From: Psychromonas sp. SA13A
GTDB lineage: Bacteria > Pseudomonadota > Gammaproteobacteria > Enterobacterales > Psychromonadaceae
Assembly (NCBI RefSeq): GCF_011378715.1
Contig: NZ_WTKU01000015.1
Span: 40,077 to 104,076 of the forward strand
DNA: 64,000 bases
Reading direction: 5' to 3'
In this document: one piece after another, positions 16,400 through 25,503 of the stretch
Layout: each line of letters starts with the position of its first letter
Numbering within the stretch: the stretch's first letter is position 1
Made by a program: the position numbers and the translations under genes
The notes under the pieces: generated by a model
The model's input: the letters and a program-made list of their open reading frames with translations, nothing else
Database searches by the model: none
Told to the model about the DNA's origin: nothing

Positions 16400-17950
16400 C
16401 TATTTAATTGGGAACCACTTATTGGGTTTACCTTGGCTGAATAAAACCACACCAGTGGGTTCTGGTAACTGTTCTGAACTTGCTATTTTATGTATTTTCA
16501 ATGGATAGCTTAAACCGTCAAATTCTAACTGTGACCACTGTTGACCTTTTTTCGAGGCTAAGCTTTGCCATGAAAAATGCTGGCTTTTAGCAACCGTGAT
16601 CGGTGCGTAAACTCTTGATATACGGCTTGAAAAAACAAGGTTATCGTCTTTTGATTCAAACACTATCATTTCACAGCCAGTACTAGAGCACCAATCTAAA
16701 AAGGCGATAGCTTCATCTTGCCCATCTCCATTTAAATCGAACCTAACTGAACTAAATTTAGTCTGTTTAGGGTCGGTTCTATGAATTTTAAAATATTGAC
16801 GTAATGCTGCTTGTACTTCCGTATCTATTTGCATTTTAGGCGCAATGTTTTGAGCGGTAAACTGACGCGTAATTTGTACAGTTTCATCTTCAGATAAACC
16901 AGCCTGTAAATTCATTTTTTTAAAGGTTAAAGGAGTAGCAAATGAAGTTTGTATATTACTTATATTAATCGCATTGCTTGAAATACTTAAACCACTTTGT
17001 TTGAAGATGATTTCTTCTTGTATCGGTTGATCACCTTGCTGCGCGAGCATGACGACAACATTGTCTGGTGTATTACTTTTCCAATAACCTGTTTTTATAA
17101 TTTGGTAAGGTTTATTACCTTGTACATATTCGGCGCTATGATTTTCATTTAAGGTCAAATTAATTGCTGGGGATTGATTGGTTGCTGCTTTTAAGTAGTA
17201 ACCTGCAAAGGTAGTAGAAGTTTCTAACCAACCAGGTTGGCCACAGCCGCTAAAGTGTCCATAAACGGTTTCTGCTTCAGTGATATATCCCCAATATTCT
17301 TTATCGTCAGACATATAACAATGCCCAGGTTGAATATTTAAAGCTAACTGTTGGCCTTCAGCATTGCTGCTTTTTAAGTGGTTAATTTGTGTTGCTTCGA
17401 AGTTAGCGTTGCCTAATAGGTAAGATTGATTACTGGCTTTTGTCGCAAAAAATAACTGGTTGTCGTGCATATTAATACGCCAGTAGGGATCTTCTCCTTT
17501 TGCTTTAAAACGAAAGGTATTAAGTGGTTTAGCGCATTGTAATGAGGATTGTGCTAAAGCCATATGATGAATTCTATCAACACGTAATGCTACGGGATTT
17601 TTAGCTCGTTTGTTGGTCGTAAAGTTGATTTCACCTGCAAATTCAATATAAACGGGCTGTTGTGCATTGTTACTTATTTTTTTATAGATGGTCGCTAATT
17701 CAGTATCTGTGACAATAGTATATTGCTGATCATCTTCGCAGGCTTGAAAATAAAATTGATTATTCTCTGTAGTCAGTTGTCCCCTAAAACTATTCTCTAA
17801 TATGCTTGAAAATGCTTTATGAACCACTTCCTTTGTAAGTTGCGGTGTGCTTGTTTGAGGTTTGTTTTGCGATTGCGGCTGAGTAATAGTACATGCAGAT
17901 AAAATGAGCGCAAAAGGAGCGGTAAAAAATAAAGACTGGAAAAAACGCAT
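16400..17950 (-). CDS. large putative lipoprotein with COG3650-like and NlpE-like segments
   Basis: This is a 516-residue secreted protein. It has a lipoprotein signal peptide with lipobox LSAC (acylated Cys20, no Asp at +2, so outer-membrane retention is expected). Residues about 145-240 (FKAKGEDPYWRINMHDNQL to the CYMSDDKEYWGY and GHFSGCGQPGW stretch) resemble the COG3650 fold. Residues about 255-330 (GYWKSNTPDNVVVML) resemble an NlpE/copper-resistance beta-barrel segment. Residues about 395-450 hold DLNGDGQDEAIAFLDWC, an acidic loop like those of FG-GAP or EF-hand calcium sites. Function is unknown. Envelope stress sensing or envelope assembly are only possibilities. Domain names are by motif recognition and need profile searches. 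Confidence 0.6.
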   Translation of the reverse strand: MRFFQSLFFTAPFALILSACTITQPQSQNKPQTSTPQLTKEVVHKAFSSILENSFRGQLTTENNQFYFQACEDDQQYTIVTDTELATIYKKISNNAQQPVYIEFAGEINFTTNKRAKNPVALRVDRIHHMALAQSSLQCAKPLNTFRFKAKGEDPYWRINMHDNQLFFATKASNQSYLLGNANFEATQINHLKSSNAEGQQLALNIQPGHCYMSDDKEYWGYITEAETVYGHFSGCGQPGWLETSTTFAGYYLKAATNQSPAINLTLNENHSAEYVQGNKPYQIIKTGYWKSNTPDNVVVMLAQQGDQPIQEEIIFKQSGLSISSNAINISNIQTSFATPLTFKKMNLQAGLSEDETVQITRQFTAQNIAPKMQIDTEVQAALRQYFKIHRTDPKQTKFSSVRFDLNGDGQDEAIAFLDWCSSTGCEMIVFESKDDNLVFSSRISRVYAPITVAKSQHFSWQSLASKKGQQWSQLEFDGLSYPLKIHKIASSEQLPEPTGVVLFSQGKPNKWFPIK

Positions 17951-18157
17951 AATTGACCTCTGGCAGCATCTGCTAATAAAAATAAATAATGCATACTATA
18001 ACAGGATGTTAGCGGCACTCTTTAATTAACTTCGCATTTTATAGAAAAGTTAATTACCGAGTGCTAAAAAATCAATTGAGGTCGTTAGTGAAGGTAAGAG
18101 TCGCAGTTAAATAGCCCTAAGGCAAACTACTAACTCTTAGCTTACTAACTTAGCAAT

Positions 18158-19528
18158 TTATTCATTAGAAGAGGCAGAGGTGTCGTCTTCTTTTTTACCC
18201 TTACCGGCCCAGCTTGGTTTACCCTTGCCTTTGATAGTGCGATGACGTTGTTTACCCATTTCTAGTTTTTTCTTTTGGCGTCTTTCTTTTTGCTGGCGTT
18301 TTACTTCTTCTTCGCGAGCTTTGCCTTTTTTAGTGATTGGTTTTTTAGTCTTACGTACACTCGCTTTCGCTTCTTTATTTTGTGGGCGTAAACCTTTGAT
18401 CACTCGGCGTTTTAAGATTTGGTCGGTATAACGTTCAACTTTTGCCAAAATATCAATATCATGTGCTTCGATAATTGAAACTGCGGTACCTTTTTTACCA
18501 CCTCGAGCTGTACGCCCAATGCGATGTACATAAATGTCGGCACTACGTGGCATATCGTAGTTGATTACATGAGTAATATCTGGCACATCAATACCACGAG
18601 CCGCAACGTCCGTTGCAATCAGGATATTGGTTGTACCCTCTTTAAATTGACGCAATGAAAGGTTACGCTTTTCTTGATCCATTTCACCACGTAAATAGTT
18701 ACAAGGAATATTTAATTCAGCCAGTTGAGCTACTAATTGCGCAAGGCGGTCACGTGTTTTTACAAAAACAATCATCTTGTGAATTTGTTCGTGCTCTGGC
18801 TCTTGTTGTAATAGTGCCGCTAATATTTGTAGTTTGTGCTCAGGATTATCAGCAAGGTGGATATATTGTAAAATCTTGCCACTTTCTCTACGTGTCACTT
18901 CTGCATTTAATTGCACTGGATTATTTAATACATCACGGGCGAATTCACGTAAACCTTTACCTTCAAGTGTTGCTGAAAATAAAGCGGTCATTTTACGCCA
19001 GCGTGCTTCACCAGCAATGCGGTCCATTTCTGCAATGAACCCCATGTCTAACATTCTGTCTGCTTCATCAAGGATCAAACATTCAACTTCACGACAATCA
19101 AATGCTTCAGCATCAATGTATTCCATTAGGCGTCCCGGCGTGGCAATGACAATATCCACAGAACCCATAATGATATCTTCTTGATCTTGGTATGAAATGC
19201 CACCAATAATATTGCCTGCAACCAGTTGTGTACCTGCGATTAATTGCTCTGCAACTTCACTGATCTGTACTGCTAACTCACGAGTTGGCGTTAAAACAAG
19301 AATACGTGCTGAGCCACCTTTACGACGTGGGTAGTCAATTAAGCGTTGTATCGCAGGTAATAAAAAGGCTAAGGTTTTACCCGTACCTGTAGGTGCACTC
19401 GCCATGATATCTCGTTCATCCATTGCTGGTGGAATAACCAACTTCTGGATACTAGTAGGGCGTGTGTGCCCCATCTTAGCAACGGCGTTTAATAAATGCT
19501 GATCAAGCTCGAGTGATGCAAATGACAT
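18158..19528 (-). CDS. srmB: DEAD-box RNA helicase SrmB
   Basis: SrmB is an ATP-dependent helicase that assists early assembly of the large ribosomal subunit, mainly in the cold. The 456-residue protein carries the Q motif (TRPTSIQKL), motif I ASAPTGTGKT, Ia PTRELA, motif II DEAD ([13 protein letters not shown]), motif III SAT, and motifs IV-VI ending in HRIGRTARGG. RWRKMTALFSATLEGKGL is distinctive of SrmB. A long Lys/Arg-rich C-terminal tail (from about residue 385) probably contacts rRNA. The first in-frame ATG forms part of the GGAAG ribosome-binding site. The ATG at 19528 (MSFASLEL) is therefore the better start. Confidence 0.92.
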   Translation of the reverse strand: MSFASLELDQHLLNAVAKMGHTRPTSIQKLVIPPAMDERDIMASAPTGTGKTLAFLLPAIQRLIDYPRRKGGSARILVLTPTRELAVQISEVAEQLIAGTQLVAGNIIGGISYQDQEDIIMGSVDIVIATPGRLMEYIDAEAFDCREVECLILDEADRMLDMGFIAEMDRIAGEARWRKMTALFSATLEGKGLREFARDVLNNPVQLNAEVTRRESGKILQYIHLADNPEHKLQILAALLQQEPEHEQIHKMIVFVKTRDRLAQLVAQLAELNIPCNYLRGEMDQEKRNLSLRQFKEGTTNILIATDVAARGIDVPDITHVINYDMPRSADIYVHRIGRTARGGKKGTAVSIIEAHDIDILAKVERYTDQILKRRVIKGLRPQNKEAKASVRKTKKPITKKGKAREEEVKRQQKERRQKKKLEMGKQRHRTIKGKGKPSWAGKGKKEDDTSASSNE

Positions 19529-19958
19529 GAATACTTCCAATACAATAAAACAAAAAGCGCATTATAAAGCAAAGATCATGTTTAGGGGGGAAATTGTCTA
19601 TTAATTAACTTATTAGTTGAATTCATGTGTTATGTCAGCAGGGAAGTGAAGCTAATTGAATAAAATGTCACTGTATTGGAGCTTGAATTCAAGGTATTAG
19701 TCACTTTCTTAAGCTGATGTTGCCTTTTTATGTTTCATTAACATAGTTGGTTGATCATGGTCGGTGCAATTTAAAGCTAATATTATAAATAGCAGTTTAT
19801 TATTATTATCAAACTTAGCGAGACTGACGTAAAAACAGTGTAAGCTTTAACTTTTTAATAAGTACTTTTATAAGCGCTGTTATAGGTTTAGGCATAAGTC
19901 TAGCTATAAGCGCCATTTGAATTGTTTGTTTTCTTTTAAATTACGGTAAGGATTGTCA
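19529..19958. other. 430-bp gap between srmB and cobT
   Basis: This is the divergent promoter region of srmB and cobT. It contains a 12-bp tandem array at 19858-19917. I looked for a cobalamin riboswitch, whose B12 box normally includes GCCACTG, and did not find one. No ORF is supported on either strand. Confidence 0.6.
19858..19917. repeat. 12-bp degenerate tandem repeat, five copies, in the cobT leader
   Basis: ATAAG (once ATAGG) recurs every 12 bp at 19858, 19870, 19882, 19894 and 19906. The remaining seven bases of each unit vary. The array ends 30 bp before the cobT ribosome-binding site, so it is probably transcribed as part of the leader. Confidence 0.6.
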
Positions 19959-21011
19959 GTGTTTAATATTATTGCTCCGCTAGATAAAGTCACCTCTGAA
20001 TTTGTTAATACACTGCAAGAAAAAATTGATTTTAAAACCAAACCACAGGGCAGTTTAGGTTTATTAGAATCGATCGCATTTAAAGTCGCTTTATTACAGC
20101 AAAGTTTAACACCCATTTTTACCAAACCGAGTATCATTATTTTTGCCGCCGACCATGGTATTGCTGAGCAAGGCGTGAGTTTATTTCCGCAGGTAGTGAC
20201 TGAGCAAATGGTATTAAACTTTTTACAGGGCGGCGCCGCAATCAACTGTTTTTCAGCACAACATGATATTGAATTAAAGATTGTAAATGCGGGAGTTAAA
20301 GCAGACTTTTCACATATAACATCTCCGCATTTTGTGAATGCTCCGATAGCGTTAGGCACCAAAGATTTCTCACAACAAGCGGCCATGACCAAAGAGCAAT
20401 GTTTACAAGCAATCAATCAAGGTGCCGAGCTTGTTAAGTTACAACATAAGCAAGGTTGTAATGTCATTGGCTTTGGTGAAATGGGGATTGCTAATACTAC
20501 CTCTGCCGCTGCTATTATGGCTGCTATTCTTAATTTAACGGGACAACAATGCGCAGGCAAAGGTACGGGGATTGATCAGGAAACCATCGCGATGAAAGCA
20601 AAGGTCATTGACCATGCTGTTGCTAAATATCAATTAAATGATGCCGATCCATTAACCGTATTACAAAGTGTTGGTGGTTTTGAAATAGCGATGATGGTGG
20701 GGGCGATGTTAAAAGCAGCAGAGCTTTCTATGTTAGTGCTTGTTGATGGGTTTATTGCCTCAAGCGCTGCCTTAGTTGCTAGTGAAATGCACGATGACTT
20801 TTTACAATACACACAATTTTGCCATCAATCAGAAGAACAAGCACATCAACTATTATTAACTGAAATGGGCGCGACGCCTTTATTACATTTGGGAATGCGT
20901 TTAGGCGAAGGTTCCGGTGTGGCGGTTGCTTACCCGTTATTAGTATCCGCGTTAACTTTTTTAAATGAGATGGCCTCTTTTGCCGATGCGGGTGTCAGTG
21001 ATAGTGAGTAA
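19959..21011 (+). CDS. cobT: nicotinate-nucleotide--dimethylbenzimidazole phosphoribosyltransferase CobT
   Basis: CobT makes alpha-ribazole phosphate from dimethylbenzimidazole and nicotinate mononucleotide for the lower loop of cobalamin. The family motifs are KPQGSLGLLE (substrate loop, about 25-34), FAADHGIAEQGVS, FPQVVTEQMV, GEMGIANTTSAAA and the catalytic-glutamate region LGMRLGEGSGVAVAYPL near the C-terminus. I prefer the GTG at 19959, six bases after AAGGA (19948-19952), over the TTG at 19953 that immediately abuts that ribosome-binding site. The product is then 350 aa, a normal length. It heads a cobT-cobS-cobC-like cluster. cobU is missing from this cluster. Confidence 0.93.
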   Translation: MFNIIAPLDKVTSEFVNTLQEKIDFKTKPQGSLGLLESIAFKVALLQQSLTPIFTKPSIIIFAADHGIAEQGVSLFPQVVTEQMVLNFLQGGAAINCFSAQHDIELKIVNAGVKADFSHITSPHFVNAPIALGTKDFSQQAAMTKEQCLQAINQGAELVKLQHKQGCNVIGFGEMGIANTTSAAAIMAAILNLTGQQCAGKGTGIDQETIAMKAKVIDHAVAKYQLNDADPLTVLQSVGGFEIAMMVGAMLKAAELSMLVLVDGFIASSAALVASEMHDDFLQYTQFCHQSEEQAHQLLLTEMGATPLLHLGMRLGEGSGVAVAYPLLVSALTFLNEMASFADAGVSDSE

Positions 21012-21036
21012 TCGCAGTTAATAGAATTACACAATT

Positions 21037-21076
21037 AATCTAATATACAGAGAAGCAATCTAACATGCAGATGAGA
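21037..21076. repeat. 20-bp tandem duplication before cobS
   Basis: AATCTAATATACAGAGAAGC is followed by AATCTAACATGCAGATGAGA, 20 bp with 15 matches. The second copy includes the GAGA that serves as the cobS ribosome-binding site. Confidence 0.5.
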
Positions 21077-21081
21077 AAAGT

Positions 21082-21855
21082 ATGACGCAATTTTTTAAAA
21101 AACAATGGGTTTTATTTTGTTATGCGCTATCATTTTTTTCTCGTTTACCTATCCCTAAAAAATTGGATTTTACTGCTTATCCTTTTCATCTTGGCAATGT
21201 GTATTTACCCATTATAGGGTTGATTTATGCACTTATTTGCTTGCTTGTGTATACCCTGTGCCAGTTAGTGTTTGACCCTAGTATCAGCATTATTTTAATG
21301 TTGCTAACAGGCGTATTATTAACAGGTGGTTTCCATGAAGATGGTTTTGCCGATAGCTGCGATGGTTTTGGTGGCGGTTATAACAAGCAACAACGTCTAG
21401 CAATTATGAAAGATAGCCAAATTGGTACCTACGGCGTTATAGGGTTAATCCTGTTATTAGCATTGAAGATCCATGTGTTAAGCCAGCTTATTAATCATGG
21501 CGTTAGTTTTTTTGCGTTGAGCGTTATAAGTGCGGCGGTATTAAGTCGATGTAGCGTGCTGTGTTTAATGCAAAGTACAGACTATGCGCGCGAAGAATCG
21601 AGTAGTAAATCAACGCGATCGTCACAACGTCTGCCTCAACAATACTTACTTGCTGCTTTATTGATGGGATCTATTTCAATATTATGGATGTCGTTTTTTT
21701 GCTTATTATTTGTTTTTACCGTGGTTGTCATTAGCACCATCTTATGTCGCACCTATTTTCAACAAAAGATACAAGGTTATACGGGAGATTGTCTAGGGTT
21801 TGTGCAACAATTAAATGAACTACTTATTTTATTAATGCTGGTGGCTTATGTTTAA
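21082..21855 (+). CDS. cobS: adenosylcobinamide-GDP ribazoletransferase CobS
   Basis: CobS is the inner-membrane cobalamin synthase that joins adenosylcobinamide-GDP to alpha-ribazole (phosphate). The 257-residue protein has about six hydrophobic spans. The conserved polar stretch GGFHEDGFADSCDGFGGG (about 82-99) carries the acidic metal-binding residues, and MKDSQIGTYGVIGL follows. GYTGDCLGFVQQLNEL near the end is the second signature. It lies 70 bp after cobT in the same direction and 125 bp before a CobC-like phosphatase. Confidence 0.94.
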   Translation: MTQFFKKQWVLFCYALSFFSRLPIPKKLDFTAYPFHLGNVYLPIIGLIYALICLLVYTLCQLVFDPSISIILMLLTGVLLTGGFHEDGFADSCDGFGGGYNKQQRLAIMKDSQIGTYGVIGLILLLALKIHVLSQLINHGVSFFALSVISAAVLSRCSVLCLMQSTDYAREESSSKSTRSSQRLPQQYLLAALLMGSISILWMSFFCLLFVFTVVVISTILCRTYFQQKIQGYTGDCLGFVQQLNELLILLMLVAYV

Positions 21856-21980
21856 GTTGTTTGTTTCTAAGTAAGCTGTTTTTACATGATTTAAATAAGC
21901 TACGCCTGAATGTAAGATGATCAAAGTATTCCACAAAAATACGTGTTTAATAGAGAGTAATAAATAGAGGGTAGCTGAGG

Positions 21981-22850
21981 ATGGTAATAGAAAAAGACAG
22001 TAAGCAATCACTAACGCCTGAAGTCCTAACTTCAGATTTATCACCATCTTCTGATCATGCTCTAACTTCTACTTCCAATGCCATTACAAATGTTACAACA
22101 ATCAATCATCGTATCTTTCTTGTGCGTCATGGTGATGTTGATGTCCCGTCTGGTGTTTGTTACGGGCAGCTAGATTGCGCAGTCACGTCTTCATTTAATA
22201 AAGATCTACAAAAGCTAATTGATTATTTTCAAACCCATTGCTTGTTTTCGGATCATCCGCAACAACTCCAACACCCACATCATAAGGATCAAAAGCTAGA
22301 CCTGCCAATAATTATAACTAGTCCATTACAACGTTGTGCTCAATTAGCTCAAGGGTTGCAAACTTATTTTGATAACAATTATTCTGGAACAAAAGACCTA
22401 ACTTCAAAAGGTTCAGCTTCAAAAGGGTCTGCGCTCAAAGACTCAGTATCTAAAATTTCAGTACAAATAAACCAAAATTTTAAAGAGATCAACTTTGGAC
22501 AATGGGAAGGGCAAAGCTGGCAATCCATTGGCCAAAAAAACATAGAAGAGTGGAATAATGATTTACTGCATTTTACTTTTCCAGATGGTGAAAGTGCGCG
22601 TAGTTTTGACCGACGTGTCATAAACGCATGGCAAGCATTACAGCAACAACTCGCAGAGCAAACTCAAACACAACAGGTGATCATTATTTGTCATGCTGGT
22701 GTTATTCGCTCTATTTTATCTGATTTTTTACAAATCCCTTTACAGCATTCATTAACATTACAAATAGATAAAATGAGTGTCTCTAGTCTTAATCTTTTCC
22801 CCAACCAAAACGCATTATCTCGTTGTATTGGTATTAACCGTCAGTTTTAA
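21981..22850 (+). CDS. CobC-like alpha-ribazole phosphatase, histidine phosphatase family, enlarged
   Basis: This is a phosphoglycerate-mutase-fold phosphatase. The catalytic RHG motif lies in FLVRHGDVDVPSGVCYGQLDCAV (about 49-71), the second conserved arginine in TSPLQRCAQLA, the acidic INFGQWEGQSW, and the second histidine in IICHAGVIRSI. Context next to cobT and cobS and the GVCYGQLDCAV phrase support CobC, which dephosphorylates alpha-ribazole phosphate. It is 289 aa against about 200 for the family. There is a 45-residue Ser/Thr-rich N-terminal extension. A low-complexity insertion near 135-155 repeats S-K-G-S and S-K-D-S. An AGAGGG ribosome-binding site lies 8 nt upstream. Confidence 0.78.
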   Translation: MVIEKDSKQSLTPEVLTSDLSPSSDHALTSTSNAITNVTTINHRIFLVRHGDVDVPSGVCYGQLDCAVTSSFNKDLQKLIDYFQTHCLFSDHPQQLQHPHHKDQKLDLPIIITSPLQRCAQLAQGLQTYFDNNYSGTKDLTSKGSASKGSALKDSVSKISVQINQNFKEINFGQWEGQSWQSIGQKNIEEWNNDLLHFTFPDGESARSFDRRVINAWQALQQQLAEQTQTQQVIIICHAGVIRSILSDFLQIPLQHSLTLQIDKMSVSSLNLFPNQNALSRCIGINRQF

Positions 22851-23079
22851 ATGCTTTATCTTCTTCGGATGTTATTGAGCAAGTAATAAAATTAATGATT
22901 ATGAGTGCTTATTAGAACTTACGATGACTTAAATGCAGAGACTTTTTATGTCATCTTGCTTCAGCCTTCAAACTTTTGTGTTAAAGCTTTGCTAACTATA
23001 GGTTGGCTGAGTGGGGCATATGTTAGAATCGCGCCAAAATTTATCGCTTCAATTTATTAATTACTTTAAGGAAAACGTA

Positions 23080-24525
23080 ATGTTAAAGCTGCCTAAGGTC
23101 TTAAGTGTCATATTGACGCTTTGTACTGTCCTATTTTCTTCCTCCTTATTAGCGAGTACTGGCGAGCATATTGATCTCACCTCACATGGTATTGGTTATG
23201 CAGCTGTTTTATTTTTTGCTATCGCCTACTGCTTAGTAATGTTGGAAGATGTGATCCACCTTCGTAAGTCCAAACCGGTGTTAGTCGCTGCGGGTATTAT
23301 TTGGGGCATGATTGGTTTTTATTATTCTCAAAATGGCATGAGTCATGAGGCTGAAGCGGCATTTCGTCATAATTTATTAGAATACGCAGAGTTGTTTTTC
23401 TTCCTATTAGTAGCGATGACTTATATTAACGCCATGGAGGAGCGTAAGTTATTTGATTCTCTACGTGCGTGGATGGTTAATAAAGGCTTTACGTTACGTT
23501 TGATTTTTTGGTTAACGGGTATCCTCGCTTTTTTCATCTCACCTATTGCAGACAACTTAACCACCGCATTATTAATGTGTGCGATTGTCATGAAAGTGGG
23601 TGGTAAAAATACAAAATTTATCGCATTAGCTTGTATTAACATTGTTGTAGCCGCTAATGCTGGTGGCGCATTTAGCCCGTTTGGTGATATTACAACGCTA
23701 ATGGTTTGGCAAAAAGGCATGGTTGAGTTCACCACTTTCTTTGCGTTATTTGTTCCTTCCGCAGTTAATTTCTTGATCCCCGCTGTGATCATGAGTTTCT
23801 TTATCTCCAAAGAAGTGGCTCAGGGAGATGGCGAAATCGTACACATGAAGCGCGGTGCTAGACGTATCGTTGGTTTGTTTTTAGTGACTATTTTCTTTGC
23901 GGTAGCTGGGCATTCATTCTTAGGCATGCCTCCTGTATTAGGCATGATGACAGGATTAGGGGTTCTACAGTTCTTTGCTTTCTTTTTACGTAAAACACAA
24001 AAGAACCATTATGAGTTTGCGCTTGAGCATACTGTGGATAAAAAGGAGCATGAACGTCTACGTGGTCTAGGAGACGGTGCTCCCTTTGATATATTTCATA
24101 AAGTGGCTAAAGCAGAATGGGATACGTTATTATTCTTTTACGGGGTTGTATTATGTGTGGGAGGTTTGGGCTTTATTGGTTACTTGGGCATGATTTCCGA
24201 AGCCATGTACAGTAACTGGGATGCCACTTATGCCAATATTACCGTGGGAGTGTTGTCAGCGATTGTAGATAATATTCCGGTGATGTTTGCGGTATTAAGC
24301 ATGGAACCAGATATGAATACTGGACAATGGTTATTGGTAACATTAACGGCAGGTGTTGGAGGTAGCATGTTATCCATTGGTAGTGCAGCAGGGGTTGCAT
24401 TAATGGGACAAGCACGAGGAATTTATACCTTTGGTGTGCATCTAAAGTGGGCACCCGTGATTGCATTAGGTTATATCGCCAGTATTTACACGCATCTTTG
24501 GTTTAATGCCGTTTATTTTAATTAA
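23080..24525 (+). CDS. nhaD: Na+/H+ antiporter NhaD
   Basis: NhaD-type antiporters expel sodium in exchange for protons and are common in marine gammaproteobacteria. The 481-residue protein shows about 12 membrane spans. Family-typical motifs are ISPIADNLTTALLM, NIVVAANAGGAFSPFGDITTLMVW and SAIVDNIPVMFAVLSM, with GVGGSMLSIGSAAGVALMG near the end. Asp, Thr and Ser in these spans are the expected ion ligands. I start at the ATG at 23080, which has AAGGA seven bases upstream. From there the N-terminus reads as a signal-like hydrophobic segment (LSVILTLCTVLFSSSLLAS). The frame could extend 23 codons upstream without a ribosome-binding site. Confidence 0.93.
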   Translation: MLKLPKVLSVILTLCTVLFSSSLLASTGEHIDLTSHGIGYAAVLFFAIAYCLVMLEDVIHLRKSKPVLVAAGIIWGMIGFYYSQNGMSHEAEAAFRHNLLEYAELFFFLLVAMTYINAMEERKLFDSLRAWMVNKGFTLRLIFWLTGILAFFISPIADNLTTALLMCAIVMKVGGKNTKFIALACINIVVAANAGGAFSPFGDITTLMVWQKGMVEFTTFFALFVPSAVNFLIPAVIMSFFISKEVAQGDGEIVHMKRGARRIVGLFLVTIFFAVAGHSFLGMPPVLGMMTGLGVLQFFAFFLRKTQKNHYEFALEHTVDKKEHERLRGLGDGAPFDIFHKVAKAEWDTLLFFYGVVLCVGGLGFIGYLGMISEAMYSNWDATYANITVGVLSAIVDNIPVMFAVLSMEPDMNTGQWLLVTLTAGVGGSMLSIGSAAGVALMGQARGIYTFGVHLKWAPVIALGYIASIYTHLWFNAVYFN

Positions 24526-25068
24526 ACCATATTTAATCTAGGTCAAGGATAGCTTAACTTAATACCTATAAATGTATATTTTTTATGAGTTGTTTAACTT
24601 ACAATAGCTTCAATGGTGTGATCTAATGCGAGATGCCAGTTACTTTTACTAAAAAGTAACTGTTAATCGTTAAGTGCAAAATTAATTTAGGTCTACTATT
24701 AACTGCAAAGCTAAGCTAAAAGTTAGTTTTTGAAAAATGAAAGAATAATGAAATTAAAGGTCAATATAAAATCTATTTTTATTTATGTTTTTATAATTTA
24801 CTTGCCATTTCATGCGCTTTGAAAGGTTTTTTTAAAAAAGTTGCGTTTATTTCTTTTCTTTTATTATAAAAGAACTACTCTAAATGAGGTAATTAAATAA
24901 GGCGGCTGATAACAGCCTGTCTCGCTCAACTTATATTGCTATCATTCTTGTCAACGCAGATGCTGGTGCTAATGTAAAACTGAATGGTTAGAAAATGTAT
25001 GTTCATAAAAATGATTGTTTACCCCTACTAAAAACAAACAATGATTTAACAAAGTTAAGGATAAAAAA
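24526..25068. other. 543-bp gap upstream of pilA
   Basis: No gene is supported here. The gap contains a 10-bp hairpin (arms AGTTACTTTT at 24638 and AAAAGTAACT ending at 24661) downstream of nhaD without a T-run. A 7-bp inverted repeat (ATTGTTT/AAACAAT, 25014-25042) lies in the presumed pilA leader. I did not find a convincing sigma-54 promoter (TGGCAC-N5-TTGC), which drives pilA in many relatives. Confidence 0.5.
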
Positions 25069-25497
25069 ATGAAAAAAGTACAACAAGGTTTTACATTAAT
25101 CGAACTATTAATCGTAATCGCGATCATTGGTATTCTAGCAGCGGTAGCATTGCCTGCTTATAATACATACACTGAAAAAGCTAAATTTTCTGAAGTTGTA
25201 TTGGCTACATCTCCAATGAAATCTGCTGTTGATATTTGTGCACAGATAAATTCAGGTATAACTAATTGTACGTCTGATGGTACGAATGGAGTTAATAATG
25301 TTGGCACATCGGGTAACTATGTTAAGTTCGTAAAAATTGATAAAAGTGCATCTGACGCTAAAATTACTGCGACATCTCGAGGTATTCGCAAAATAAGCGG
25401 TGCGGAAGCGACTTATATTCTTATTGGTACTTATTCCTCAGGTCAAATGACTTGGGTTGCATCTGGCGGTACATGTACCGGTGCAGGTCTTTGTTAA
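25069..25497 (+). CDS. pilA: type IV pilin PilA
   Basis: This is the major type IVa pilin, 142 residues as prepilin. It has a short positively charged leader (MKKVQQG) cleaved by the prepilin peptidase before F8. The conserved hydrophobic helix [24 protein letters not shown] then follows, with the glutamate at mature position 5. The rest is a small globular domain. Two early cysteines ([11 protein letters not shown]) and two close cysteines at the very C-terminus (CTGAGLC) can form the D-region disulfides. AAGGA precedes the ATG by about 8 nt. It is the first gene of a pilA-pilB-pilC unit, with pilB six bases downstream. Confidence 0.94.
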   Translation: MKKVQQGFTLIELLIVIAIIGILAAVALPAYNTYTEKAKFSEVVLATSPMKSAVDICAQINSGITNCTSDGTNGVNNVGTSGNYVKFVKIDKSASDAKITATSRGIRKISGAEATYILIGTYSSGQMTWVASGGTCTGAGLC

Positions 25498-25503
25498 TAC
25501 CTA

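Noticed and set aside
19529..19958. Cobalamin riboswitch upstream of cobT
   Set aside because: I looked for the GCCACTG core of the B12 box and supporting stems and saw none. The leader holds a 12-bp array instead.
24905..24992. Stretch upstream of pilA that reads like a protein C-terminus (LVNADAGANVKLNG then stop)
   Set aside because: The frame has a stop shortly upstream and no start codon. It is only about 33 codons long and may be chance, so I do not call a pseudogene without a similarity search.
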